DNA of 64,000 nucleotides from JAWLHJ01 sp039587535 (GCA_039587535.1 JBDHIF010000011.1:5589-69588); one strand, 5' to 3'; shown: positions 8,366 to 16,648, numbered from the stretch's first letter. Notes: a model not told the origin generated them from the sequence alone. Numbers and translations: made by a program.

Positions 8366-9465
8366 GTCCTCGGTCGGTCAAGCGAATCCGGAGCGATCCG
8401 GACGTGAGTCATGCGGTGATCGCGGCGTCGGATTTCGCGCGTCGACTCGACTTCAGTGAACTCGACAGTCGCTCCATCGGCACCGTCGTGTCGGAGCTAG
8501 CCACCAACATCATCAAGTACGCGGTGGACGGCCGAGTAGTGATCGAAGAGGTGACCGCAGGCGACCGTCATGGGATTCAGGTCACCGTAGCCGATCGCGG
8601 CCCCGGGATCCCTAACATTCGTGAGGCACTTCAGGATCACTTCAGTTCGAGCGGGACGCTCGGCCTCGGCCTGCCTGGCGTCAGGCGCATGGTGGACGAC
8701 TTCGACATCCAATCGGAAGTGGGCCGAGGGACCACGGTGGTCGTCCGCAAGTGGCTGGGCGGGCCCTCACCGCGTGCTCGTAGGGCAGAGCTCTTGCAAG
8801 GCTCGTCGGCGAGCGCCGCATTCGCCGAGCGAGGCACCGATCGGGGGAGGGAAAGCTACGAGGCACCGAACGAGCCGGGGAGGCGGTTGCAGATCGGGTA
8901 CGTGAACCGACCTTGCAGAGGTGAGCTGCTGAGCGGCGACGGTGTGCTCGTGACCGAGCTCGATGGTGCGGCGCTGATTGTGGTGGTCGATGGGTTGGGG
9001 CATGGCCGGGACGCGCACGAGGCAGCGAAGGCGGCGACCCGGCTTGTTCGCAAGGAGCCGAACCTCGACCTTTCGGACCTGATGAGGCGGTTGGACGTCC
9101 GGTTGCAGGGAACCGTCGGCGCGGCACTGTCGTTGTGCTCCATCGATCTCGATTCCGGCCTCGTTCGATACGTTGCGGTCGGGAACACCGTGTTGCGCAT
9201 CGAGGGTGAGCGATCGCGACGAGTCGGAGCCATGACAGGCACTGTCGGTAGTCGGCTCAAGGCGCCGAGGGTCGAGACCGCCGAGCTCTCATCGGAGGAT
9301 GTGCTCCTGATTCACACGGATGGGATCTCGGAGCGCCTCACGCTGGAAGACTATCCGCAACTCCGATATCAGAGCCCCCAGACCGTGGCCGAGACGATCT
9401 TGTCCCGCTACGGAAAGAAGCACGACGACGCGACGGTGCTCGCCGCCAGATTCGAAGACTCATGA
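8362..9465 (+). CDS. RsbT-RsbX fusion: GHKL kinase plus PP2C phosphatase
   Basis: The 367-aa protein joins two activities that are separate in B. subtilis. Residues about 1-135 form an RsbT-type GHKL kinase with the N box (SELATNIIKYA), G1 (DRGPGIP) and G2 (GTLGLGLPGVRRM). Residues about 175-367 form a small PP2C phosphatase of RsbX type, with VVDGLGHGRDAHEA and C-terminal DGISERL and HDDATVLAA metal-site motifs. RsbT phosphorylates stressosome STAS domains and RsbX removes those phosphates, so this is a bifunctional set/reset enzyme. It overlaps both neighbours by ATGA, indicating translational coupling and fixed stoichiometry. Confidence 0.88.
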   Translation: MSPRSVKRIRSDPDVSHAVIAASDFARRLDFSELDSRSIGTVVSELATNIIKYAVDGRVVIEEVTAGDRHGIQVTVADRGPGIPNIREALQDHFSSSGTLGLGLPGVRRMVDDFDIQSEVGRGTTVVVRKWLGGPSPRARRAELLQGSSASAAFAERGTDRGRESYEAPNEPGRRLQIGYVNRPCRGELLSGDGVLVTELDGAALIVVVDGLGHGRDAHEAAKAATRLVRKEPNLDLSDLMRRLDVRLQGTVGAALSLCSIDLDSGLVRYVAVGNTVLRIEGERSRRVGAMTGTVGSRLKAPRVETAELSSEDVLLIHTDGISERLTLEDYPQLRYQSPQTVAETILSRYGKKHDDATVLAARFEDS

Positions 9466-11141
9466 TCGAGCTCGGCACGATCACGGGGGGAGCGGAGGGT
9501 GCCGTTCGGGACGCGCGCAGGAAGGTTCACGCGGCTCTCGAGCGGTTGACGGCGGATGACATGCTGGCCAGTCGGATCGCTTCGGTCACCTCCCAGATCT
9601 TTCGGGCGATCGAGCGCGGTGCGAATCCAGGCAGGATCATCGTTCGCTTCGATGAGGCGGGAGCCCAGCCTACGTTCGTTCTCGACCTGATCGGTGTCGG
9701 CGGTGAGGTCGACGAGGCGACGGCCGCATCGTTCTTCGATCAGGTCGTTTGGGTTCGGGTCGGCGATGTACCGTGCCTGCGGCTTGGTCTCTACATCCAC
9801 ATCGCCCCGGGATTGGAGCTTACCGAGCGCCGCGTCGCGGAATTGCGCGGCGTGATCGAGCAGAAGGGGAGGGATGCGCTGATGCAGGAGCTCACCCTGA
9901 AGAACCGGGAGCTCCAGGATTCGTTCGACAACCTCCGTCGGACCACCACGGCCAAAGAGCGGATGGAGAGCGAGCTCAACATCGGTCGGGACATCCAGAT
10001 GAGCATGCTGCCGCTCGAATTTCCGGCGTTCCCGCACCGCACCGACTTTACGGTATTCGCTACCCTCGAGCCTGCGCGGGAGGTCGGAGGGGATTTCTAC
10101 GACTTCTTCCTCCTCGACGAGGATCGCTTCTGTTTCTGTGTTGGAGATGTCTCCGGCAAAGGGGTGCCTGCGGCACTCTTCATGGCCGTCACCAAGACGC
10201 TTATCAAGTCGCGCGCGACCAACGATTTCTCACCAGCCAGCATTCTCACGCACGTCAACGACGAGATCTCGACCAACAACGACTCGGCGATGTTTGTGAC
10301 GCTCTGGCTGGGCATCCTGGACGTGACGTCCGGAGCGCTGGAGTACACGAACGCCGGACATAACCCGCCTTATCTCCTGCGCCACACGGGGGAGGTGGTG
10401 CGGTTGGACGAGCGGCACGGTCCCGTGCTCGGTGCTGTGGACGGACTCGTCTATTCCGAGGGCTCCGGTCAGTTGGAGCGCGGTGACGTCGTCTTCGTGT
10501 ACACCGACGGTGTCACCGAGGCGATGGACCCGGACGGGCAGCTCTACGAGGAGGACCGCCTCGTTGAGGTCCTTCGGGCGAGCGATATCGATTCGGTGGA
10601 GTCTTTGGTTCGTGCATCGACCGACGACGTGTGGCGTTTTCAGGCCGACGCGGAACAGGCCGACGACGTCACCGTGCTGGCGGTCGAGTTCTCCGGCCGG
10701 CCCGGTGGCTCCGAAGGCGTCCACATTCTCGAGCTGTCAGTTGCGAATCGACTCGAAGAGATCGACTCCGTCAACGAATCCTTCGAGGCGTTCGCAGCCG
10801 AGCACGGGCTCCCGGAGAAGGTCCGGAGAAGTATGAAGCTCGTTTTCGACGACTTGTTGAACAACGTGATCTCGTACGCATACGAGGACGAAGAGGAGCA
10901 TCGCATCGGCGTGCGCGTCGAGTTGTCCTCCGATCGGGTCGCCGTACGCATCAGTGACGACGGGCACCCGTTCAATCCTTTCGGCCGGAATGCGCCGGAC
11001 ACGGCGCTGGCCCTGGGTGCGAGGGAGATTGGAGGTCTCGGTATCCACCTCGTGCAGAACCTGATGGACGAGGTCTCGTACACGCGGCGAACCGATGAAA
11101 ACGTCGTTCTGCTGGTGAAATACCTATCAAATTCGGAATGA
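9462..11141 (+). CDS. RsbU-like PP2C phosphatase fused to RsbW-like anti-sigma kinase
   Basis: The 559-aa protein has an unrecognised N-terminal domain (about residues 1-140), a coiled-coil linker (about 140-185), a SpoIIE/RsbU-type PP2C domain (about 190-410; EVGGDFYDFFLLD, VGDVSGKGVPAALFMA, YTDGVTEAMD, ADDVTVLAVEF) and a C-terminal GHKL ATPase of RsbW/SpoIIAB type (about 420-559; FDDLLNNVISYAYED, ISDDGHPFNPF, GGLGIHLVQNLMDE). RsbU dephosphorylates the antagonist RsbV, while RsbW phosphorylates it and sequesters a sigma factor. Having both in one chain makes the RsbV state depend on one protein. The antagonist gene follows 16 nt later, and no sigma factor is nearby. Confidence 0.88.
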   Translation: MIELGTITGGAEGAVRDARRKVHAALERLTADDMLASRIASVTSQIFRAIERGANPGRIIVRFDEAGAQPTFVLDLIGVGGEVDEATAASFFDQVVWVRVGDVPCLRLGLYIHIAPGLELTERRVAELRGVIEQKGRDALMQELTLKNRELQDSFDNLRRTTTAKERMESELNIGRDIQMSMLPLEFPAFPHRTDFTVFATLEPAREVGGDFYDFFLLDEDRFCFCVGDVSGKGVPAALFMAVTKTLIKSRATNDFSPASILTHVNDEISTNNDSAMFVTLWLGILDVTSGALEYTNAGHNPPYLLRHTGEVVRLDERHGPVLGAVDGLVYSEGSGQLERGDVVFVYTDGVTEAMDPDGQLYEEDRLVEVLRASDIDSVESLVRASTDDVWRFQADAEQADDVTVLAVEFSGRPGGSEGVHILELSVANRLEEIDSVNESFEAFAAEHGLPEKVRRSMKLVFDDLLNNVISYAYEDEEEHRIGVRVELSSDRVAVRISDDGHPFNPFGRNAPDTALALGAREIGGLGIHLVQNLMDEVSYTRRTDENVVLLVKYLSNSE

Positions 11142-11157
11142 AGGAGTATTACGGATC

Positions 11158-11490
11158 ATGAACATCTCGGTCAGCGTCAACGGAGACGTCACTGTCGTCG
11201 GCTTCGAGGGGAATCTCGACACGAACACGGCGCCCGAAGCGGAAGCGCGCCTGGATGAGCTGGCGAGTGGGGGGGGCGGCAAGATCCTGATCGACTTCGC
11301 CGATCTCGACTACATCTCTAGCGCCGGGCTTCGAGTGCTTCTGGCGACCGCGAAGAAGCTGCGTGGTGCAGGAGGCAACCTTCGACTGTGCAGCCTCAAC
11401 GAGATGGTTTCGGAGGTATTCGAGATCTCGGGCTTCAGCACGATCTTCGCGGTGTTCCCAACGGAAGCGGAGGCGCTGGAGGGCTTCTGA
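11158..11490 (+). CDS. STAS anti-sigma-factor antagonist (RsbV/SpoIIAA-like)
   Basis: This 110-aa single-domain STAS protein has the normal antagonist length. The phosphorylation segment FADLDYISSAGLRVLL carries Ser55 at the SpoIIAA Ser58/RsbV Ser56 position. It is preceded by an AAGGAG ribosome-binding site and lies 16 nt after the PP2C-RsbW-like fusion, its presumed phosphatase and kinase. It is expected to bind the RsbW-like domain when unphosphorylated. It is the last classical partner-switch component of the run. A 119-nt gap follows, the largest in region 1, and could hold a separate promoter. Confidence 0.9.
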   Translation: MNISVSVNGDVTVVGFEGNLDTNTAPEAEARLDELASGGGGKILIDFADLDYISSAGLRVLLATAKKLRGAGGNLRLCSLNEMVSEVFEISGFSTIFAVFPTEAEALEGF

Positions 11491-11609
11491 TGGTCGATGC
11501 TCATTTGGGTTCGCATAGTGCATCGCCGGGTGTCGTCTCCGAGGAATCGCGCACTCTGTGACATCGTAGTCGTGTCTAGTCGGACGGCTGCATTTTTCGG
11601 GAGTCTGCT

Positions 11610-14198
11610 GTGAATATCGTTATTGCGGACAGCGTCGTTCGTGGAACGCTGAGCCCGGAGCGGCAGTTCCACGGCATTCCCTCGAACCTCGGTGCCCGCG
11701 AGATCGCCCGGCTCATGGGCCGGGGTCGAGCATATGGCGAAGGCCCCCTGCCGTCGATTATCCGAGCAGCGGCGGCATCAGGCGGGCGCACGGGTCTCGT
11801 GCTGCTCCGTGAGGTGGCACCGCAGGACGAGGCAGGCGCGTCGAACGGTGTATCGGGAGCTCGTGAGGCGCTCGCGGAATGGGTCGACCCGGTTCGATCC
11901 GTAGCCGCTGCGGCATCGGCGCTCGATTGCGCTCCCGGGCGAATTCCCTGGCGCACGCTGATCAAAAGGATCGCCGGCGTGGCGGGTGTCGAAGAGAGTT
12001 CCGTAGCCGACGGTATCGCCGACCTCGGCTTCCTCGTGGTGGGATGCCAAACGGAGGAGCGGATCCAGGCGATCGCGACATTCCTGAGGACTGTCCTCGG
12101 TTTCGAGCGCGTCGCTGTAAGTCCCCACCTCGTAGGGAGTGCCACGGCCGAAGCGCACTACGCGGTGCTACGCCACAACCTGCCTCGGTCCGGCGTGAAC
12201 GTACTTCTCGATCTGGGTGAGGCAGCCAGGTGGGTCGACATCGATCCCGATCGTGCCGGGCTCGCGGGAGGTGCGCCTTGCGTGATCGGGCCGCGTGAAG
12301 CTCGCGAGCAGATGGAGGCCGACGCCCAGCGCATCGTCCAATTGATCTGCATGCACTGGACGAGGGCGAAACTGCGCGCTCTGGCAGGAGGGTTCAGCGG
12401 GAGTCTGCTTTTCCTCGCCGAGGGCTTGAAGGGCGAGGCGCGGACTGAGCCGATGGTGATCAAGATCGACGCCTTCGCTCAGATGCGACGTGAGCTCGAC
12501 GGCTACCATCAGGTGAAGGACCTCTTTGGCAAGCACGTGCCCACGTTCGGGTACCCGGTCCGTCAGGGCAGCCTGCTCGGTGTCGGGATGGAGCTGGCAG
12601 CGATGAAGGGCGACCCAACTACGCTGCAGGACGACTTCGAGAAGGCGGACTCAGAGTCTCTGCTGGTACGCTTTCTCACCCGGCTCGAGAAATCTCTGGA
12701 CCTCCTGTCTGAAAAGCTCTACGGCAACACGCTAGAGCGTGGCAGCGTCGCCCCGTTCCGGATTTTCGGGCTGCACTCGGCTCAACAGATCGTGTGGCTG
12801 AGGGAGAACGCTACGATCATTCAAGGCTATTTCGATGAGTCCAGCCACTCCGTTGAAAACGTCGATCTGGACCAGCTCGAGAATGTGGCACGCTTGATAA
12901 CGCGGAATCCCGATGCGGTCCAGTCCGAGCTCTGTCTGCAGCACGGCGACCTGAATCTCGCCAACGTCATCTGCGACGAAGGCGACAACGTGTGGTTCAT
13001 CGACTGGACGCACAGTGGAATCCACCCGCTGGAACTCGACTTCGCGAAGCTCGAGAACGACGTGAAGTTCGTGATGAGCAAGGACTTCGATGTCGATGAT
13101 CTACCCCGGCTGCACGCATTCGAAGAGTACCTTCTCAACCAGAGGATCCCGGGTTCCGCAGAAGAGCTTCCGGACGCGTTGAAGTTCGCGAAGTGGGATC
13201 TGCGCTTCCGGAAGATCCTCGCCGCCGTGCGTCTGATTCGTCAGCGCTGTGACCGGCTCAAAGAGGGTGATGATTGGCTGGTCTATCGGGTGGCCTTGCT
13301 GCGATATGCCATGCACACGCTCAGCTTCGATCAGCGCAGGGGAGGGGGTGAGTGTGACGAGACTCAGCTCATGTATGCCCTGTACTCGTGCGAGTCGCTC
13401 TCGCTTTCGCTCGTTGCCGACGATTTTCACCTCAAAATTCGCGCCGAGCGGCCCGCGTCGTACCCCGAACGCCAGCGCATCTCGATCGACGAGTCGCTGT
13501 GGCTTCTGGATTGCGAAGATTACGCCCCTCCCTACCACGTCGATCAGACCGTGTTGGAAGCGGCGGGTGATCGCGGCGACAAGGGGTGGGCGGATCCGGA
13601 AGAGGTGGACTCTGCCGTGCTGGCCGAGCGACCGGCACGCTTCCGGGACGATGAGGGACGGCCGCTGAACCCGCGTGGCCGCACGGGGATCGCTGGCCGG
13701 GGACTTCTGGGCCTATGGGGCGCCAACGCGTCGGTCGTGGGTGTCGTGCTGCGTACCAGCGCGGTGACGGGTGAACTCCAGATCCTGCTCGGTTCCAGCG
13801 AGGACGACCCGACGCTCCAGGTGCCGAAGGGGTTCCTCTTCCCGGACGAACAACCAGAAGACGGTCTTCTCCGCGTCATGCAGGTGGAAGCCGGTTGGCG
13901 ACCTCAGGGGGCGCCGATCCCGTTGAGTGACGGCTACGCGTACGACGCCCGCCAGACGGACCACGCCTGGGTCGAGCAGCGAGCGTATCTGTTCGACCCT
14001 GCGGAGGAGGACGTTCCGGATCTCTTCGACCCGGCGGGTGATCTCGACGAGGTCTCGTGGTGGCCCCTGGATGTGGAGACGATGACCCGGATTCCGGCGG
14101 GTCAGGCTCCGGTGATCAACGAGGCGCTGGAAGCCGCACGCGGGGCGGGGCGGCTCGACGAAGAGCTGGCGGGGCGACTGATCCGCAGGGCCGTCTGA
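11610..14198 (+). CDS. Multidomain protein: unknown/cysteine-hydrolase-like, APH-like kinase, NUDT9-like ADP-ribose domain
   Basis: The 862-aa protein (GTG start) has three parts. Residues about 1-230 are uncertain; FLVVGCQTEERIQA around Cys146 faintly recalls isochorismatase/nicotinamidase-type cysteine hydrolases. Residues about 255-610 look like an aminoglycoside-phosphotransferase-type kinase: Lys285 (MVIKIDA), Glu295, the catalytic loop LQHGDLNLANVI (Asp447, Asn452) and the metal-binding IDW (Asp465). Residues about 642-850 match the ADP-ribose hydrolase NUDT9 and TRPM2 NUDT9-H: YHVD...WADPE, NPRGRTGIAGRGLLGLWG, TDHAWVEQRAY. The Nudix box is degenerate, with RVMQVE (755-760) in place of RExxEE. 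This is the pattern of the ADP-ribose-binding TRPM2 domain (RILRQE) rather than active NUDT9. It probably binds ADP-ribose or a related nucleotide and regulates the kinase. Confidence 0.75.
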   Translation: MNIVIADSVVRGTLSPERQFHGIPSNLGAREIARLMGRGRAYGEGPLPSIIRAAAASGGRTGLVLLREVAPQDEAGASNGVSGAREALAEWVDPVRSVAAAASALDCAPGRIPWRTLIKRIAGVAGVEESSVADGIADLGFLVVGCQTEERIQAIATFLRTVLGFERVAVSPHLVGSATAEAHYAVLRHNLPRSGVNVLLDLGEAARWVDIDPDRAGLAGGAPCVIGPREAREQMEADAQRIVQLICMHWTRAKLRALAGGFSGSLLFLAEGLKGEARTEPMVIKIDAFAQMRRELDGYHQVKDLFGKHVPTFGYPVRQGSLLGVGMELAAMKGDPTTLQDDFEKADSESLLVRFLTRLEKSLDLLSEKLYGNTLERGSVAPFRIFGLHSAQQIVWLRENATIIQGYFDESSHSVENVDLDQLENVARLITRNPDAVQSELCLQHGDLNLANVICDEGDNVWFIDWTHSGIHPLELDFAKLENDVKFVMSKDFDVDDLPRLHAFEEYLLNQRIPGSAEELPDALKFAKWDLRFRKILAAVRLIRQRCDRLKEGDDWLVYRVALLRYAMHTLSFDQRRGGGECDETQLMYALYSCESLSLSLVADDFHLKIRAERPASYPERQRISIDESLWLLDCEDYAPPYHVDQTVLEAAGDRGDKGWADPEEVDSAVLAERPARFRDDEGRPLNPRGRTGIAGRGLLGLWGANASVVGVVLRTSAVTGELQILLGSSEDDPTLQVPKGFLFPDEQPEDGLLRVMQVEAGWRPQGAPIPLSDGYAYDARQTDHAWVEQRAYLFDPAEEDVPDLFDPAGDLDEVSWWPLDVETMTRIPAGQAPVINEALEAARGAGRLDEELAGRLIRRAV

Positions 14199-14200
14199 TC

Positions 14201-15145
14201 GTGTCTCTCCTGAACCAAGAACGCGCCGCGCTCGACGGATTCCGCTCCGCGCGGCCTCTGGTGACGAGGTCCGACGCCCTCGAGGAGGCTGCAGCGAATC
14301 GAGCTGATACGGATCGACCGGTGGAGGAGCTCGTGTGGACGACGTTCCTCCTGCGTACGGTGCTCGAGGCGGGTCGGACCGTCCGCGCCGTACCTCCGTC
14401 CGTGTTGGAGCTCAAGCGAGACGGGTCACCGGTGACCGCGCTCGAGCGTGACATCGAGCTCGAAATCAAAGAGGCTCTCGAGGTGTTCGAACCCGAGGCG
14501 GTCTTCGTAGGTGAGGAAAGTGGCGGGTGGCTGCACGACGCGGGTTGGACACTCAGCATCGATCCCATCGATGGCACGTGGGCGTTCCTCTCGCACACGG
14601 AGACATTCTCCGTGGTGATGAACCTCTTTCTAGAAGGCCAGCCCTTCATGGGCGTCGTGGCGAGTCCGTTGACCGGTGAGATCGGTTACGCGGCAGCGGG
14701 TGGAGGGACCCGGCTCGTGCGCCTCGACGTCCTCGGCGAAGGCGACCAGGGGTTCGCGCTACCGTTGGGCGATCGAGACTCCAAGAAGACCCTCGTGAAC
14801 TTGCACCCGGCCGAACGAGGCTCGCGGCTGGTGTCGGCCTTCTACGAAGCATGGGAACGACGGGACGTCCGTATGGTCCGTGCGCCCGGTGGATCCCCGT
14901 CGTGGGCCATGCTCGAGGCGGCGCGGGGACACTTCACTTATGTGAACGAGTGGGCCAAGTCCGCAGCGGATCCGTGGGATCTGGCTGCAGGCGTCCTCCT
15001 CGTGAACGGAGCGGGCGGCGTGGTCGTGGATCTCGACGGCCAACCGATCGATCCCGTGGGCCACATCGGCCCATTCGTCGCCAGCGTGTCCGAGCAGCAG
15101 TGCTCACGCGTCTTGTCGATCGTACGCGAGGCCTTAAGCCCATGA
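14201..15145 (+). CDS. Inositol-monophosphatase/CysQ-family phosphatase
   Basis: The 314-aa protein belongs to the Mg2+-dependent FIG/IMPase superfamily. It shows the metal-site signatures VGEESGG (Glu105/Glu106), DPIDGTWAFL (Asp121, Asp124) and C-terminal WDLAAGVLLV. Family members hydrolyse inositol phosphates, 3'-phosphoadenosine 5'-phosphate or fructose bisphosphate; the substrate here cannot be read from sequence. The open frame extends upstream, but the GTG at 14201 lies 2 nt after the stop of the NUDT9-like gene and gives the expected family length. Its 3' end overlaps the next gene by ATGA. Tight coupling to an ADP-ribose-type sensor suggests a nucleotide-derived substrate, which is inference. 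Confidence 0.85.
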   Translation: MSLLNQERAALDGFRSARPLVTRSDALEEAAANRADTDRPVEELVWTTFLLRTVLEAGRTVRAVPPSVLELKRDGSPVTALERDIELEIKEALEVFEPEAVFVGEESGGWLHDAGWTLSIDPIDGTWAFLSHTETFSVVMNLFLEGQPFMGVVASPLTGEIGYAAAGGGTRLVRLDVLGEGDQGFALPLGDRDSKKTLVNLHPAERGSRLVSAFYEAWERRDVRMVRAPGGSPSWAMLEAARGHFTYVNEWAKSAADPWDLAAGVLLVNGAGGVVVDLDGQPIDPVGHIGPFVASVSEQQCSRVLSIVREALSP

Positions 15146-16428
15146 GTTTTTGGCGGACCTCCGAGACGCCACCGGTGTCGACCGGCGCCAGACTGAGAAT
15201 CGTCGGCGTCGTCCTCGTCTTTGTCCTCGTTGCAGGGTCCTTCCTCGCCGGAGTCGAAACCTCGGGCCTCGAAGCGACGGAGGCGGGCTCGATTCTCGCG
15301 TGGATCTACTACGCAGCGGGGCTGTTCGTCTTCGGTGGATTGGATCTCGGCACTCCGATCGGTGGGCCAATCGCTGCGCGAGGGATGCTGTGGGTTGCGT
15401 ACTTCTTGGCGCCCGCGATCACGACGACCACGGTTGTGGAAGCAGTCATTAGGCTCGTCCGCCCGGCTCGGTCGCCGGCAGCATCGGTCACGGGCCACCT
15501 GATCCTGGTCGGGGCCGGCCCGATCGGCCTGGCGTACCTCAAGGCCGTTCGTCGGGTCGATCCTGATGTCCCAGTGCTCATCGTGGATCGCTTCGAGGGT
15601 GAGGTGACACTTGCCGAGGTCGAGCGCTTGGGTGGGGTTCATCCCGTTTCCGTGGATCCACGGCGGCCGGCGGCCCTCGAAGTCGTGGGGTTGGAGCGTG
15701 CCGATCGGATGGTCGTGGTGACGGACGACGACCTCACCAATCTCGAGGTGGCATGGGCGGCGCGGGCAGCTCGGGCGGACCTCCCCATCGCCGTGCATGT
15801 GGCCGACCTCACCCTGCTTCGGCCCGTCAATCGGCTCGTGCGGGACCAAGCCCGAGCCGCGGATCCGGGCGGAGCACCGCCCCTGGTGTTCAACACCCAC
15901 AGGATCGGAGCACTGCACCTGTACGAGCGCTTCCTCCACCCGCATTTCGAGGGTACACGGTACGAGGACGTTGTCGTGCTCGGCGGATTCGGGCGCTTCT
16001 CGCAGACCATCCTGGAGCTCTTGAGGGTGACGGCTGCGGATGAAATCGAGCGATTGGTCGTGGTCGACCCCGATGCATCGAGGAAGGTACGTCAATTCGC
16101 GGTGGACGTACCCCTGGAAGTCCTGAGTTTCACGACGGTGGACGGCGACCTCGAAGACCCCGGGACGTGGGCACGGGTCGACGATGAGGTCGCGGGGCTC
16201 GAGGCCACTCCGGTGTATCTGCTCGCCTCGTCCGACGAGGTCGTGAACTTCCGGGCTGCCATGCTCCTGCGGGCCCGCTCGAGGGAGCCGCGGGTCTTCG
16301 CTCGGTGCTTCCACCGCGGCCAGTTTGCAGAGTCACTCGCGGAGCAGCGTGATTTCGAACTGCTCGCGTTCGAGGACGTTCTTCGCGATGCCCTGGTCGA
16401 ACACTACGAGGGGCTCAAGACGGTGTGA
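15142..16428 (+). CDS. Two-TM, dual TrkA-N (RCK) channel-like protein
   Basis: The 428-aa protein has two N-terminal membrane segments (about residues 18-38 and 80-105) flanking a re-entrant-like stretch. Two Rossmann-type TrkA-N/RCK domains follow (GAGPIG at about 124-129; VVVLGGFGRFSQTIL at about 285-300). The layout resembles ligand-gated potassium channels and Castor/Pollux-like channels, but the selectivity filter TVGYG is not present; the equivalent segment reads GGLDLGTPIGG. Ion specificity is therefore unknown. The ATG at 15142 overlaps the phosphatase stop. Its place behind a TRPM2-like ADP-ribose domain protein suggests nucleotide-controlled ion flux. It is the last gene of the co-directional run. 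Confidence 0.78.
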   Translation: MSFWRTSETPPVSTGARLRIVGVVLVFVLVAGSFLAGVETSGLEATEAGSILAWIYYAAGLFVFGGLDLGTPIGGPIAARGMLWVAYFLAPAITTTTVVEAVIRLVRPARSPAASVTGHLILVGAGPIGLAYLKAVRRVDPDVPVLIVDRFEGEVTLAEVERLGGVHPVSVDPRRPAALEVVGLERADRMVVVTDDDLTNLEVAWAARAARADLPIAVHVADLTLLRPVNRLVRDQARAADPGGAPPLVFNTHRIGALHLYERFLHPHFEGTRYEDVVVLGGFGRFSQTILELLRVTAADEIERLVVVDPDASRKVRQFAVDVPLEVLSFTTVDGDLEDPGTWARVDDEVAGLEATPVYLLASSDEVVNFRAAMLLRARSREPRVFARCFHRGQFAESLAEQRDFELLAFEDVLRDALVEHYEGLKTV

Positions 16429-16477
16429 CATTGGGCCGGTTCTTGGGCCCACTCGACCCGGTAGCTTCCGACGTCAC

Positions 16478-16539
16478 ATTCCGGCAAGAACGGCAGATCG
16501 TGCGCCCCGCCTTGGGTTTACACGGTTTCTTGCCGGAAT
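16478..16539. repeat. 13-bp perfect inverted repeat with 36-nt spacer
   Basis: ATTCCGGCAAGAA (16478-16490) is exactly mirrored by TTCTTGCCGGAAT (16527-16539). The repeat sits between the end of the channel-like gene and a tRNA-Ile fragment. There is no poly-T run after it, so it is not a typical terminator. Recombinase arm sites or a regulator-binding site are possible. Confidence 0.75.
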
Positions 16540-16557
16540 TCGGCTAAGCTGCTATCG

Positions 16558-16602
16558 GCCTGATGAGCGTGAGGTCGGTAGTTCAAATCTACCCAGGCCC
16601 AC
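16558..16602 (+). pseudogene. 3' fragment of tRNA-Ile(GAT), probable att scar
   Basis: The sequence from the anticodon loop onward matches bacterial tRNA-Ile(GAT). It has anticodon GAT at 16562-16564, variable region GAGGTC, a T arm GGTAG/TTCAAAT/CTACC, the 3' acceptor strand CAGGCCC and A73. The acceptor 5' strand, D arm and 5' anticodon stem are absent upstream. Such 3' tRNA fragments are what tyrosine-recombinase integration leaves at the far end of an element. With the tRNA on the plus strand, the element would lie to the left. No integrase is visible in the window. Confidence 0.75.
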
Positions 16603-16616
16603 TTTTGGAAGTGATG

Positions 16617-16648
16617 GCCCCGCTTGGCTTTGGATGGCCAAGCGGGGC
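16617..16648 (+). terminator. Intrinsic terminator downstream of the tRNA-Ile fragment
   Basis: A 12-bp perfect stem, GCCCCGCTTGGC (16617-16628) with GCCAAGCGGGGC (16637-16648), is followed by TTCTTCG. It probably terminated the original tRNA-Ile transcript. It also insulates region 1 from the convergent M20 peptidase gene. Confidence 0.7.
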
